64,000 nt of DNA from NCBI GenBank assembly GCA_037176845.1, contig JAYKXP010000003.1:620001-684000 (forward strand). The letters run 5' to 3'. A program made the translations under genes and the position numbers. Below the pieces are notes generated by a model that saw only the letters and a program-made list of their open reading frames with translations, was not told where the DNA came from and ran no database searches. Within the stretch, counting starts at the first letter, position 1. The number at the start of each line of letters is the position of its first letter. Shown piece by piece: positions 47,051-58,724 of this stretch. Origin of the DNA: Paramarasmius palmivorus. Taxonomy: Eukaryota; Basidiomycota; Agaricomycetes; Agaricales; Marasmiaceae.

Positions 47051-50000
47051 CTACTCCTTCCTCGTCAGGCTAATGATTCGCTTCTGTTTCTGTGCCTGTT
47101 GCGTTAATGCGGCAGCGGGATTCAGTGGTGTAGAAGGCGGATTCGACGCAGACACTCCATTTTGTATCCTCGCTCTGGGGTTCAGAGGTGACAGACTTCG
47201 TGCAAAGGGGGTGGTTGGACTCGGGTTTTGGGCTGTGCTAGGGTTGCTGGACGGTATCGAAACCTCTCCAGTGGCCTTTCTTCGTAACCCAGGTCGCGTT
47301 GGTGCAGGACCAGGACGAGTGGTAACTCGTTCTCCTTGATCACTCTGTCGATCAAATTCGTAGAAGCCTGAGAATGTATCAGTTCCGAGTGCTTGTCGAC
47401 GCGCTTTCTCATGCCGCGATTGGACCGAACGGAAGTGCTGCAGGAGCTCTTGCCACTTAATCTCGTCTCTGACAAGCTTTGACCGGGATGAAAGCGCGCC
47501 CACAGATCTAATAGGAAAGATAAGAACGTGAGCGACGAGGCTAAGTTTAGCTAACGCGACGCACGGTTTGGGAGCAATATGTAGGAACCCTGCGGAGTTG
47601 ACGGCGTTGAGACGATTCCGAAGTGAGACAAAGGCCGAACTTTGAGGGAGAAGCATAAGCAATCCATACAGGCACTTGAAGAGGTGTGGATATCTCTCGG
47701 GCTCCAAAAGTTGTAGACGTATGTCTATGGATAATTAGACGACGTTTGAAGGGAATGTTTTGGATCGTACATGTAAACACAGGTGATTCTATGAGTTGAA
47801 CCAGCTTGTCTATTTGGACAAGCATCTGGACCGTGACCTCTAGATCGGCACTAGTGGTGTGCTGTCAGAGGTTCCCTACAAAGCAAAGGCGAAAAGAAAA
47901 CGCACAATATATAGAGTAGGTTGGATGCATGTTCGTAGGCCTGTGCCAGAAGGCATAGAGAGAAGACGGCTACAGCATTATGACACCATGAACGGTAGAG
48001 GGTAATGAATAACGCTTGTCCGTCTTGCTGGAAAGAGGGAAGAATCAATAGGAGTGGATACACTGGGTTTCACTGCGCCTACACGTGTTTCGAGACTCTT
48101 CAGTCGCTTCCGGAAATCAGCTAATTCTGGGGAGGTAATGAGGATCATGCTGAGCTTTTGTACGATGACGCTCGCAAATTCAAGGTCCTTCAACAACTGT
48201 CAGTACGGTACAGGCTTATAGGACGCAGATACATACCTCTTCTTTCTCCAGAATCTCGGCAAAAGTGCGATATATTCTCTCTGTATTCAAATTCAAGCAT
48301 AGTTGGCGAATGATCAAGCTTCCTCGCGTCTCCAAAAGGCGCCTGTCGGTACTGAACAACTCGAGGAGGTTCATCATGAAGGCCTTGAAGTAAGTCTCCT
48401 CAGAGCTTGAGGATATCTGAGCAAGTAGCTGTAAGTCATGCTTGATAACCTGGGAAATGAAAAGAACATTAATCCAACGAACTACTACTATTTTTACAAA
48501 GCACACACCTCCTCTGAGCTATCCGACAATGTCTTGAGCAGTGCCGGAAAGGTACCATCGTCCATGGCCAGTATCTGGAGGTTCACGATGAGAGGCTTCC
48601 AGCGGCATTGAACACGTGCGACTGACCTTCTTGGGTGCTTTTTGATGAAGCATAATGAGCCACTTTAGAGCAGCAACCCGTGTTTCTTCAAACTCGCTCA
48701 GAAATTGGACAGTCAACTCAGTCACGGTTGCTTGATAATCAAAAGGATCGGCATCTTCCAAGATAGAGGAGGATTGGAGAGCATGGGATTGTCCAGACTG
48801 GCTCAATAGGGATACCGGTGAATGAGGACGGCTCGCTTCAGTACTTGTTTGTGTAGGAAGAGGTATATCGGAGCGTGGTTGTACGCTTATGTCTGTTCCG
48901 CTACCACGTGGCCTGACTAAGGTTGTACCAGTGTTGGGGGTTGCGTCTGGTATGGAGTCGGGTGATGTCCCCTCTCTCGAGTCTTTCGACACAGATTGAC
49001 GAGGCGCATTCGTAGGTGGTGTTGGTGATGCCTGTGGCCTAGACCCTGATACCTTCTCTTGTGGTCGTGAGGATTTGTCGGTTGGAGAAGGTAAATTCTG
49101 TATGACTCCGAGAAGAAGTTTGTTGGTGCGAATTGCGGCACTTTGAATCATGGGATCATGGTGGGCAAGATTAGGAAGAATGGCAGGTATTAAACGGGGT
49201 GTAAACGGAACCAGCACTTCCGCTGTAAACGTCAAGAAATCTGCCAGCCATCGGAGGGCAGTCGATTGTTGAATTTCTGCGTCTAAATATCATATGGGTT
49301 ATGAGAAGAAAAAAGATATCAACGACGCAGTCTCACGTTCTCCGTCCAGTTGTTGTATTAGAATTTCGATGATAGCACCGTAGTCAATCTTCACGCCCTG
49401 TCCCGGTACCCAGGCTGATAAAGAAATGAGTTATGATCTTTGTAATACCAATGTAACGGAGTACAAACCACCAGTGTCTTTCATATCGGTCTCTGAGATG
49501 TGGTCCTCGTTGGCATCATCATAATAGTTCGCATGACGATCCTTGTCATTCAGAAACACAGCTCGTTCTGGGTGGTCCATATTAAGTTCAGGAAGCTTTT
49601 CGCCATCGACACGTCCGAGGGACTCTCCGTCATCTCCTGTACGCTTTGGTGGTTCTATCCGTTTCCTAAGAGAACTCACTTCCCGGATTTCGCGAAGGAA
49701 GTCGGCGAGTAGAATTTCAGTGGCAACCTTAACGTCGTCTGTAGGATCGGAAAGATACTTGCTGAAAAATCGAAAAAGTCAATTTGAGTCATTGAACCAA
49801 GGCGAGAGATAACACTAACAGAAGCCCATCCAAAAACTCTGGAAGATAGGAGATTAACTCTAGTTCTGGAACCGAGTCTAGTACGGTTATCCATGATACC
49901 AAGTAGCTTCGTGTGAAGGGACTGACGACGTATATTCGTTCACGGAGAAGTGGGATGAAATGTGCCAAGGAAAACGCCTTTTTCGCAGTAGGATGTGATT

Positions 50001-50720
50001 CATCTCCAGGAACGGGGTGTGGGACGAGAACGCCATGAGAATCGTCTTTGGATTTCTCCGTTTCAGGATGTATCGGTATGTATACGGAAGCAGATTCGGC
50101 CACAATGTCCTTCAGCAGCCTATCGAGCAGTTCGGCGCCGTTCTTCACAGATAGCTCAGAATCTGCAGCAAGCTAACATTAAGGTCAGTAAATCTATCAA
50201 TATACACAATTGTACCACACACCTTGCTCAGAGCGTCGAATATTTCATTGAAGTATACCAAAATTTCCCCCTTTGACACCTTCGCTATGTTGTATAGACA
50301 CTCCGCGGAGAAATATCGAATTCGGTTTTCTGGATCCACGAAACAATCCAGCAGCGAATATATGAACTTTTCCATGTAAGGAGCTACGTCAACACCCATG
50401 GCAATCGCTGTCCCCGCAAGACCAATCAGACCACCGTTTCGCACGTGTAAAGGGTTAGACGCATTGCTCAGCATGTCGACGAGCTGGTCAATGATTTGGG
50501 CTATCCGCCTGTCATCTCCTTGTTGGTGGCATTCCCGAACCTGCCTTTTCAAACGGTATTAGGGAAACACAACCATTACTGGGACAGACGCTCACTTCTC
50601 TAGCTCTAGAGCTGCCGCCTTTCGTTTCTCATAGATTTTGTCGACCAGCTGCTTTGATACGGCGGAGTCTGGTAGAATATGAGTGGCCTCCTAAGATTCG
50701 AGAGGCTATAACACACCCAT
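47051..50720 (-). CDS. VAC14: VAC14, scaffold of the PIKfyve/FAB1 complex
   Basis: VAC14 is a HEAT-repeat scaffold of the complex that makes PtdIns(3,5)P2 on the vacuole. The N-terminus is [18 protein letters not shown] and AALELEK, which matches the family start. It needs a 4-nt first exon (ATGG, 50717-50720), a 48-nt intron (50669-50716) and acceptor CCAG. Further landmarks are [76 protein letters not shown] and [21 protein letters not shown] disordered Ser/Pro insert follows, then [20 protein letters not shown] with [17 protein letters not shown], and the C-terminal FIG4/FAB1-binding domain including [13 protein letters not shown] helices ahead of a Ser/Pro tail. Long gene with many introns. 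Confidence 0.95.
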
Positions 50721-50995
50721 ATACAGTCAATCCAGGATCAAGCGAAAGAGGTCATGAAGGGGTTGAGGTCACGTCTGAACTCCAGCCTGACGCGTTGAGC
50801 TAACCAAAACTTGAAAAAGCGCTGTCGTCACAGCGTAACGTCACTTCTCTTCCGCTTCCGCATACCGCCAAGTTGAGCTCACTCGAAGGTTACATAGAAG
50901 TATTTGAAGCGTTTAGTACAGTTTAGTACAGAGGCATACAATTGCTGGTAATCTTTACATCGATTACAGAGCTGAACTAATACTACCAAGATTCA

Positions 50996-51879
50996 TCAAA
51001 CTTTGGAGGCTATGAACTTGGCGCTGTTGGGTGTATCTGCACCGTATGCCCTATGCCCTAACTGTTAGCAGAATACATCCAGGATAGCAACACTGAGACT
51101 CACAAATGAGGCGGCAGAATTAAAGCGCCTCCAGCACAGATATTATCACCTCTCCGGCAGGTTACCTTTGTGTTAGCCGCAGCTACTCCTGATACAGGAT
51201 CTCCATTGTCTGGATCGCCCTAAAGATACTTCGACGTTAGTTGGTTCTTTCTTTGGATTTTGTGGCTCAACTCACGAAGATTATTGCAGCATTGATGCGA
51301 GATGCGACATCTGGCGACAAGAGCTCTGCAGAGTTATGGACCAACTGCCCGCCCTGGCTGTAGCCTGCCGTAACTATCTTTGCCTATGTAATAGGCCGGG
51401 TTAGAAGCGTTTAGGGCTGAAAGTGATGCACTGACATTTGGGCACGAATTTGCCGCGTTGGTAATCTGAACGATCACTTGGTGAGTAAGAGCCGCCAATG
51501 CCACAAGACAGTATCATCCTCACGTCGTCGGCCATGGTACGGGATCCTTGTTTATCGCCACCTTGAAGGAAGCCTGCGACATTCGCAGGATAGTCAACTC
51601 CTTGGAAGGACAGTGTCTGTGACCCAAGTTCTTGCTGCAGAGCTGACTTGAGTGGGGGTCCAACGACAGTGCCAATCGGTGCGGGTTCGGTCGTTCCTCG
51701 AGCAAAGAAGACCTAAGCATATGATGTTACGATTGGGATAGTCACCTCGATGAAATTTAGGGTAACCATACCATGACGTCTGCACACTGTACAGCGGCTC
51801 TGCGGTCGACGGGGGCCATCATGACTGCCGGAACCAGCCCAGCGAGGAAGAGAAACAACCGAAGGGTGACGGAAAACAT
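50996..51879 (-). CDS. Secreted cutinase
   Basis: Cutin/polyester hydrolase. The start at 51879 gives a signal peptide MFSVTLRLFLFLAGLVPAVM. Core motifs across small exons are QCADVM, VFFARGTTEPAPIGTVVGPP, GVDYPANVAGFLQGGDKQGS, then KIVTAGYSQGGQLVHNSAEL with the nucleophile GYSQG, then GDPDNGDPVSGVAAANTKV, CRGDNICAGGALILPPHLAY with the acid and the catalytic His. Cys positions allow the usual two disulphides. All three catalytic residues are intact after splicing. Upstream TATATATA at 51948-51955. It lies next to a chitinase and a sugar-utilisation pair, suggesting a degradative cluster (inference). Confidence 0.93.
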
Positions 51880-52485
51880 TGGGAGGCTACCAGTAGCACA
51901 GAGAAGCAGAAACGAGACTTGCGTTGTACATCACTCAGATTGTCTTGTATATATACGCGAACGAAGAACGATTTTTTTCAGATGGCATTTTTTTCGAATT
52001 GCACCCGTACACAACATTTGGCTTTGCAGGCAACACACTCGTTTCCTTCTTCCATGTTCAAATCCCTATTGAGTACACACTTCTGACCATAAGAGCGGAA
52101 CTGCACCCGTCAAGCACAACCATAAGCGTGTAAGTTGTAAGACTGGTTGCGTTGCCAGGTGGTATCAGTCGAACTGGGTGTTGTATTACAAAGGTTTCTA
52201 TCGAGACAGGCTCAGGCATGCCGCATCTAAGGGTACCTGACTTCCATGAGAAAAAGGATGGAGGCGGCATCGTACGCCGGCTCGGGAAAACAATCCGCTA
52301 AGCTAAGGAAGCATGTCCTATGTTCCTTGGTATATTCAGTTGGCTGGCCTGTAGGTTGTGATGCAAAAGCAAGCGCGCATCGTTGTGAAGTGCAAGGATA
52401 ACCATTGTTGAATGAACGTGGTACCATATTTTGGCAATTAGGAGTAATAAATAAGGCGCGAAAGGTTTACGGTGGTAACACACAC
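51880..52485. other. Intergenic between chitinase stop and cutinase start
   Basis: About 606 bp. It contains the cutinase TATA box and probably the chitinase 3' UTR; nothing else was identified. Confidence 0.45.
51948..51955 (-). promoter_or_regulatory. TATA box of the cutinase gene
   Basis: TATATATA about 70 nt upstream of the start codon at 51879, at a typical distance for a TATA-driven gene. Confidence 0.55.
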
Positions 52486-54242
52486 TTAGCAGAAGCCAGC
52501 GGCATCACGGATTGCATCCAGCAGTATCGAGTTCGTACTGTCGCCACCAGCCTCCCACATAGCAAACCCTGCGAGTCCAGTGTCGGCGATAAATTTCCCT
52601 TTCGCCTGTGCTGACGGAGCATCATCAAAAGAAACCATTAGTTCCCTCTCCGCATCATACACATATGCCTGTTCAACGTCAGAAGTGATATTTACGACGA
52701 AATACAAGAAACATACGGTTTGGCTGCACTCATCAAACCGGTAGGGCACTCCATCTTTAGGCGTACCATCTTCATTCAAGTAGCCGGCTTCGATGACACC
52801 CCAGAAATTGAAGTTGCCTAGAGATACCATTTAGTCAAGTACAATGCCAGACTTCGCTGTGTCAACGTACCACCATAAGGTTGTTCAGCACCGCAAACAT
52901 CAAGGCCCGGTGCATCGTCCCAGCTATCTCCCTGAAGGTGTACACTCGAGTTGAAGGAAGGATAAGAGGTCAGCTCTGTGTTGGACCCATTCACAAAAGC
53001 TGAAGTTTGATTCACGTTGAAAGAATGACCCTAAACGGATATGTTAAGCAGCAGTCACGGAGATTCAGAAAACGTTCACACATAGCCAGGAACACCCAGC
53101 AAAAGTTGAGCAGTAGGTATACCAGCACCCGACCACGCTTTCACAGCAGAAACGGCGCTTCCCTGCTGATTCTCCGGCTCGGCACATGTGTCGTTCAGAG
53201 GAGCATTGGGTCCTTTATCTTTGGTTCAATTTCAACAGGATGAAAAGAACCACGGCAGCTTACCGACAGAAGCAGACCAAGACCCCCAAATATCTGGAAT
53301 GCTATGTTCATGTCCGGAACCATCTTCTTAATCCGAAATCTTACCGTAGTTCATAATCGCAACATAGTCCAAAACTTTGGCGAATTCAGAAACATCCTCC
53401 CTAGGGTTTCCTTCAGGATCCTTGAATGGGCTGATAGCCGTTGCCGCGGTCAATAAGAGGTCAGAACCGACGGAGTCTTCGCGTAATTCTTGGAGGAAAA
53501 GAAGAAAGTTTTCCGTGTCGTTGGCAGAAATAGTGTTGCAGCCAATTCCTTGGTTATTAGGATACTGGTCGATACCAATCAATGATACACATGATTGTGG
53601 ATCTGTGGGAGGGAACTTACTTCCCAGTCAAAACTAAACGAGATCTTTCAGTGCTGGACATGGATGGAATGTACAAAGGACGCACTCTATGCCGTCAAGC
53701 TGATATTTGGTGGCAAAATCAACGATCGTTTTCACAAAGGTCGTCCTGTTCTCGGGGCTTCCAACGGCAGTCGAAAAGAATCTCGAGCCAGTCCAGCCGC
53801 CGACAGAGACAAGTGCACCGACTCCCTGTATTTTAATTGAAACCATGAAAATGGCGAAAGGGTCGTTTTAAAAGGAGTGTGCATACATTTTCATGAGCAG
53901 CTTCGACAAATTTTGGAAGGACCTCGGGATTTGACCCATTCAGTGACAAAAGTCTTGTATCTTCAGTTGTTTCCCTGTTATGTGCCATCAGCATGTCGGT
54001 GGTGATCTACAGTTCAAAGAAACGTACGCGAAGGAGTAGGTGAGATAAGTGTATTTATCCCATGGAACCTTTTCCAACGGAAATCCCTCGTCCGCATGCC
54101 AGCCAGCGTACCAGGCTGCTGCAACCTTCTCTGACTCTTGTATCTTGACCTTGAGGTTCAATTCTACCAACGAAGCTTGAGAAACCGAGAAAGAGAACGC
54201 AAGGAAAGACAGCAGGAGCCCTGAAGATGATAGAGCTATCAT
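52486..54242 (-). CDS. GH18 chitinase, secreted
   Basis: GH18 hydrolase of chitin. The start at 54242 gives a signal sequence MIALSSSGLLLSFLAFSFSV. Spliced order: AAAWYAGWHADEGFPLEKVP, WDKYTYLTYSFA, VGALVSVGGWTGSRFFS, TKYQLDGIDFDWEYPNNQG (the DGxDFDWE catalytic segment), LLTAATAISPF, LDYVAIMNYD, WSGAGIPTAQLLLGVPGYGH, YRFDECSQ, LMVSFDDAPSAQAKG and GLAGFAMWEAGGDS. The acid Glu lies in a 13-nt exon, 53621-53633, with GT-AG introns of 52 and 56 nt on either side. No carbohydrate-binding module or GPI signal was seen. A TATAAGT lies about 65 nt upstream. Confidence 0.95.
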
Positions 54243-54889
54243 GCTGATGAAAACGGTGGAAAGAAGGAAATGAAATGTTTGGGGTCGCAATAGGGCATCT
54301 CGTTTCACTTATAGCCGTTGGCGTTACGAAGAGGACCAATTTAAAACTGAAACGGTTGATGACGTCGAGATGGCATCTTGATGAGATGGTGGCCGTTTGT
54401 TGATCAGTTCTATTCCTGTTGATATGCAAGCCTCCAGCTCAAGGCTTTGTTGAAGCTGGCCTGACCTCATGCTCGCCCCTCACTAGCACTCGTCGAATGT
54501 TTATTGACCACTCGCGACACTTTTGGAATCATGCACGTCGACACCGCCATGACCTACATTCAACTGACGACCACCCGTACCCACCCTGAACATGGATGAT
54601 GGGTAACTCGGCGATGCAGGGTAAGTACTAAGGACCGGTTTAATTCGCCTCAGTCAACAAGCCAACGGAGATCAGGAAGGATCATACACAGCCCAAGCAC
54701 AGGGTCTGTAGTTCTCGGTCATGACTGACCTTGATACTGAAATCGATGTTCAGCGCACACGGTTCTGCGACCGAGACTTCATTTCGCGATAACCCCACCG
54801 AACATATAATTATCCATCCCGATAAACCAAAGAATACATATGTATTTCGAAATTGACGGAGACACCATCACACATCAATGCATCACCCC
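54243..54889. other. Intergenic between transporter stop and chitinase start
   Basis: About 647 bp: chitinase promoter on one side, transporter 3' end on the other. No gene recognised. Confidence 0.45.
54307..54313 (-). promoter_or_regulatory. TATA-like element of the chitinase gene
   Basis: TATAAGT on the minus strand, 65-71 nt before the start codon at 54242. Confidence 0.45.
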
Positions 54890-57651
54890 TTAAACCTCCA
54901 CCATTTCAACGTGGTCCGACTTCTTCACTATAGCGACCTTTTGTTTGGCCAGAGAGGTCTTGACAGGGTTGGAGCTCTGTACGCAAGGGGAATCAGAAAA
55001 AGCAAGGCGAAGAGTTGGTATTGCTTACCTCGAAGATCTCGTCGAGTTCCTCTCTGAGTTATGTCCATGTTAGGAACTAGGTCACGACTTAGGCAGGGAA
55101 AGATACGCACAGAGTTCGGCCCTTAGTCTCAACAGCAAAAAACCAGATAATAACGCATTCGAATAAGTCCCAAAACACATATACGAGATAATACTATAGA
55201 ACAATGAGTCTCAACAGGCAATTTTTTGATAGTTCAAGCTCACCTTCCAAGAGATACGTTGAAGCGCAATTGGGCCGGCGTACTGGCCCACTAAGCCTGC
55301 ACAACTGACGGCCAAAGAATACCTATGCAAACGGTCAGCTACAAGTGGGGTACGCGAAACTCCAAATCTCACATAGCCATCCCCTTTGCGCTACAGATAG
55401 AGAGTCAGTAGTGCAGAGGGGCTATAGGCATAGGATGTCGAACCGTGTGTTATAGGCCAAACACTCTGAGGGTATAGTGCTTGCAACGGGGTATACGCAA
55501 GACTGTAAATGAAACCAAACAAGACTATTGCACGTCGAGCGGCCGTTAATCCAGCATGTGCGGATTGTAAAATCACGAAGACCCACATATGAAGGCAATA
55601 GCAGCATTTGCACCTGCAATGTTTTGACTTCCTTCAAGCCCGAATTTGGCAGTACAACCTGTTCCGAACTTCTCAGAAAATGTGTTCAACTATTGCCCAG
55701 GATCATACCAGTAACAACTGCAAGCATGCAGGCGCTTCCAAGAGTACCCCAGAACCACATTCTGCGTCTTCCCACTATAGTATCGTAGAATTGGATAAGT
55801 ACGATAACTCAGGCACTTCCACGAAACTCACCGGTATCAGCTAGACTGGTGCCAATGGACGCCCCAAGTGCCGAAATAATTGTATTGACGAAGTTCAAGA
55901 CCAGCCGCCGATCCTGGGAGCGTACACCTGCATTGCCAAACAGAACCGTCAAGAAATAGCTGTTTCCATTGTGAGCCTCAAGCACTCAGGAATTGTATGT
56001 TCATCTTACCCCAGCCCATTTCCTGACCATTGCCCAAAGAAACCCATCAGAAGCATCATAAAAGTGCGGTATCGGGCGTTGGGGGTGTTGACTAATTCCG
56101 AGTAATCGAACCTGGCACGACATGTGTTAGTATGAACGAGTAAGTTACCTGATATAGATATACCCACCATCGCTTGTCCGAAGCATCCAGTTTAATCGAC
56201 TCCTCAAATTCTTTCCACTCTAGTTGCACAAGCGGCGCATTTTCGTCACCATTTCCGTGGTATTTGGCAAGAATCCTTCGCGCTTCCTCTTTCCTATTCA
56301 CCGATATCAACCATCGAGGTGACTGCAAGGATGAGTTCCCATAGTCCCTTGAAAGAGAAGGGATACATACCTCGGGAAGCAGCCAGACAAACATGGCTAA
56401 GATGGCCGCAGGACCAATTTGAATGCCTAATGGTGCTCGCCACGACGCGGTACTGGACAACTTTCCGGTACCAATGGATATCCCAGCTATACACAAACGT
56501 GTCATTGTCGATTCAAGTGAGAAATCGAGCTCTCATACTGCACAAGATTGAGCCTGCATAGTAAAAAGCTGCAAAGAGCTATCAGACGGCACCAATGGAC
56601 AACCTGGAAGAGCTTACTGTTATAACTGTAGATACGGAAAATCAAGGCATGAGCGTGTATTAACAGCACGAGATGGTGAAACATACAGCCCTGTTAGCCG
56701 ACCTCTCCACTAAGTCGAAAGGTCAGTTTTTGATTCAAAAGTCATTCATAACTCTCACTTACTTGGGGAGGCGCCATTTCTACAACATATGCTGGACATG
56801 CTGTGGTCGTGATCGATACCCCGAAGCCGAGGACAAACCTTCCGGCCAGAAGATAATCACGATTCTTGGCTGCAGTGACAACGATAGCACCTAGAGTGGA
56901 TTAGGGTGGATTTCAGTACAAGCGTACATTGTATATACGTGAGAATTCTCACCGACAACGATGATGAGTGCCCCGATGAACTTTTGGCGTGTTATTCTTG
57001 CGTACATAACTCGTGATAGACAACTTACCATTCCCCCGCGACGGCCAAAACGACCGTCAGCCAAAGGCCCTGCAACCAACACTCCGACAATACTACCTGA
57101 AATGCACAAGTTTGTTCTGCGACATTGATGTGTCCAGAATAAAAGAACCTCACCAACTGAGTACTAAAGTGGAAGATGAGTTTGAATGCTATGCCTATCA
57201 GCTACTTGAAAACCCACAATTCCAAAAATGAGCGCGGTGGGAGTTCCGACACCTCCGCCTTCGTCTTGGGGTATCCCGAAAAACTCCAAATATTGACTAG
57301 TAACAAAATGAGTAAGGCATGAATGACTGCCCGGTTGCACCTACTGCATCCCGTTCACAGCACCCATGACCTGAAACGGAGTCAGTATAGAAAAATATGT
57401 CAGATTAGATGACGCACCTGTCCATCAAAACCATTCGACATGCTACCCATAAATGCCACCAACAAGATAAGAAATAGCTGAATCGACCTGGGACTGGTCG
57501 CGCTGAGCTTGGGTCCGGATTCGAGAGCGAGAGCATAGTCCGCATTAGTCACCTCGACAACTTGAGCATCTCCTGGTAAGGCATTGTGTTTATCGACGCT
57601 ACTCGTTTCCGGGGTGTGCGCTGTCGTGCCATTCTCTTCTTTTGAAGACAT
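54890..57651 (-). CDS. MFS sugar transporter (lactose/cellodextrin-permease type)
   Basis: Twelve-helix sugar/H+ symporter of the LAC12/STL family. The start at 57651 (MSSKEENGTTAHTPETSSVD) gives an N-terminal cytoplasmic tail; first helix FLILLVAFMGSMSNGFDGQV. Conserved loop motifs appear in order: AGPLADGRFGRRGG (GRR motif of loop 2-3), RFVLGFGVSITTTACPAYV, EMAPPQWRGRLTGLYNCFYY, PLGIQIGPAAILAMFVWLLP, ESPRWLISVNRKEEARRIL (the PESPRW motif), and a C-terminal cytosolic tail VKTSLAKQKVAIVKKSD. Many introns. Length (over 500 aa) is normal. The preferred sugar cannot be determined. It faces the GH3 gene across about 1.07 kb. TATAAAAA lies about 60 nt upstream. Confidence 0.92.
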
Positions 57652-57706
57652 TCTGAGGACGAAGGAGAGGGTGATGCTTCGATAATGAATGCTTGATGAG
57701 GGCGAA

Positions 57707-57714
57707 TTTTTATA
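57707..57714 (-). promoter_or_regulatory. TATA box of the sugar transporter
   Basis: TATAAAAA on the minus strand, 56-63 nt upstream of the start codon at 57651. Confidence 0.6.
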
Positions 57715-58607
57715 CTGTTTGAGGAACTCCCGTGTCACGATACAATGAGAATTAAGCAAATGGGGCCAGATGGTGCGCGTTGTTAAGGTGTTCCATGGTA
57801 CGTACCACGGAGAAAATAGATGCACCTTGTGTTCAATGTGATCAGTGAAATGATGGGGTATTGGCTGATATTGGTCAAGTCGCCCGGTCTTGCGATTGCC
57901 TGGAGCAAAAAGTAGGTCCCGACATCACGAAGAATGAGGACCTAAAGCGTTCTGGAAGACTTTATTTTCCCGAGAAAATGCCAGGTGATAAGGAAAGCTT
58001 TGCGATACTGCCTTGATATTGAAGCTAGACAAGGTCTGAGCGGGCGAAAGGTAGTGGTTTGGTGGTGGTTATGGTGGAAGGAGGAAGATTCATTTGCCAA
58101 GGAATCTGAACGTATGCGGCACGACTGGTCCAGGCGCTAAATCCAAGTTCTCTCAACTTCAAACATCATCCCAATTACGCTCGTGCCTTCAGAGAAAGAT
58201 CTCGGTGGACGTTACATAAAATATTCGAACACTCATATAAGGCGGATTAAACCTACGAAGGTGCGTTCTCAGCCCTGTCCATATCCAATTTTCGCTGACT
58301 TCTAGCCCACGGATTAACCTAGCTGAGCCTCAAACGAACCCTCTGCTTATCGCCGACGAGACACTTCTACTACACAATGATGCCGGTCACTCGATAGGAA
58401 CTACTTCAGTACTCATCCAATGCTGAAGCGCTGAAGTTCCTTGCGCACAAAGTACCATTACTTTCCGTCAAAGTCGCCAGTACGATATACCTGATAAGTC
58501 ACGGGTGAAGAGGACAAGCCCGGTCGACCTTCATTGATCCTGCCCTAAGTGCCCTTTATCCCGCGACCGGCTCTCGTGACCAGGGCTTCGGCGTGATTTT
58601 CTCCAGC

Positions 58608-58615
58608 TATTTAAG
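58608..58615 (+). promoter_or_regulatory. TATA-like element of the beta-glucosidase gene
   Basis: TATTTAAG on the plus strand, about 110-117 nt upstream of the ATG at 58725. Confidence 0.4.
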
Positions 58616-58724
58616 AGGGTTCGGAAAAACCTCGCTCTTTCAGATTTCCGAACACTCTTTCTATCCATCTCTCCCCCAGCATCTAAAGCTTCACCATCTG
58701 CACGGCTTCACGACCTTTTTCACC

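Larger units (their letters stand above)
57652..58724. promoter_or_regulatory. Divergent promoter between sugar transporter and beta-glucosidase
   Basis: About 1.07 kb with TATA elements on both sides. No open frame of interest was found. CCGG-containing sequences (CCCGGTCGACC near 58520 and CGACCGGC near 58565) could be zinc-cluster factor sites, but spacing is not a clear CGG-Nx-CCG pair. Confidence 0.5.
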
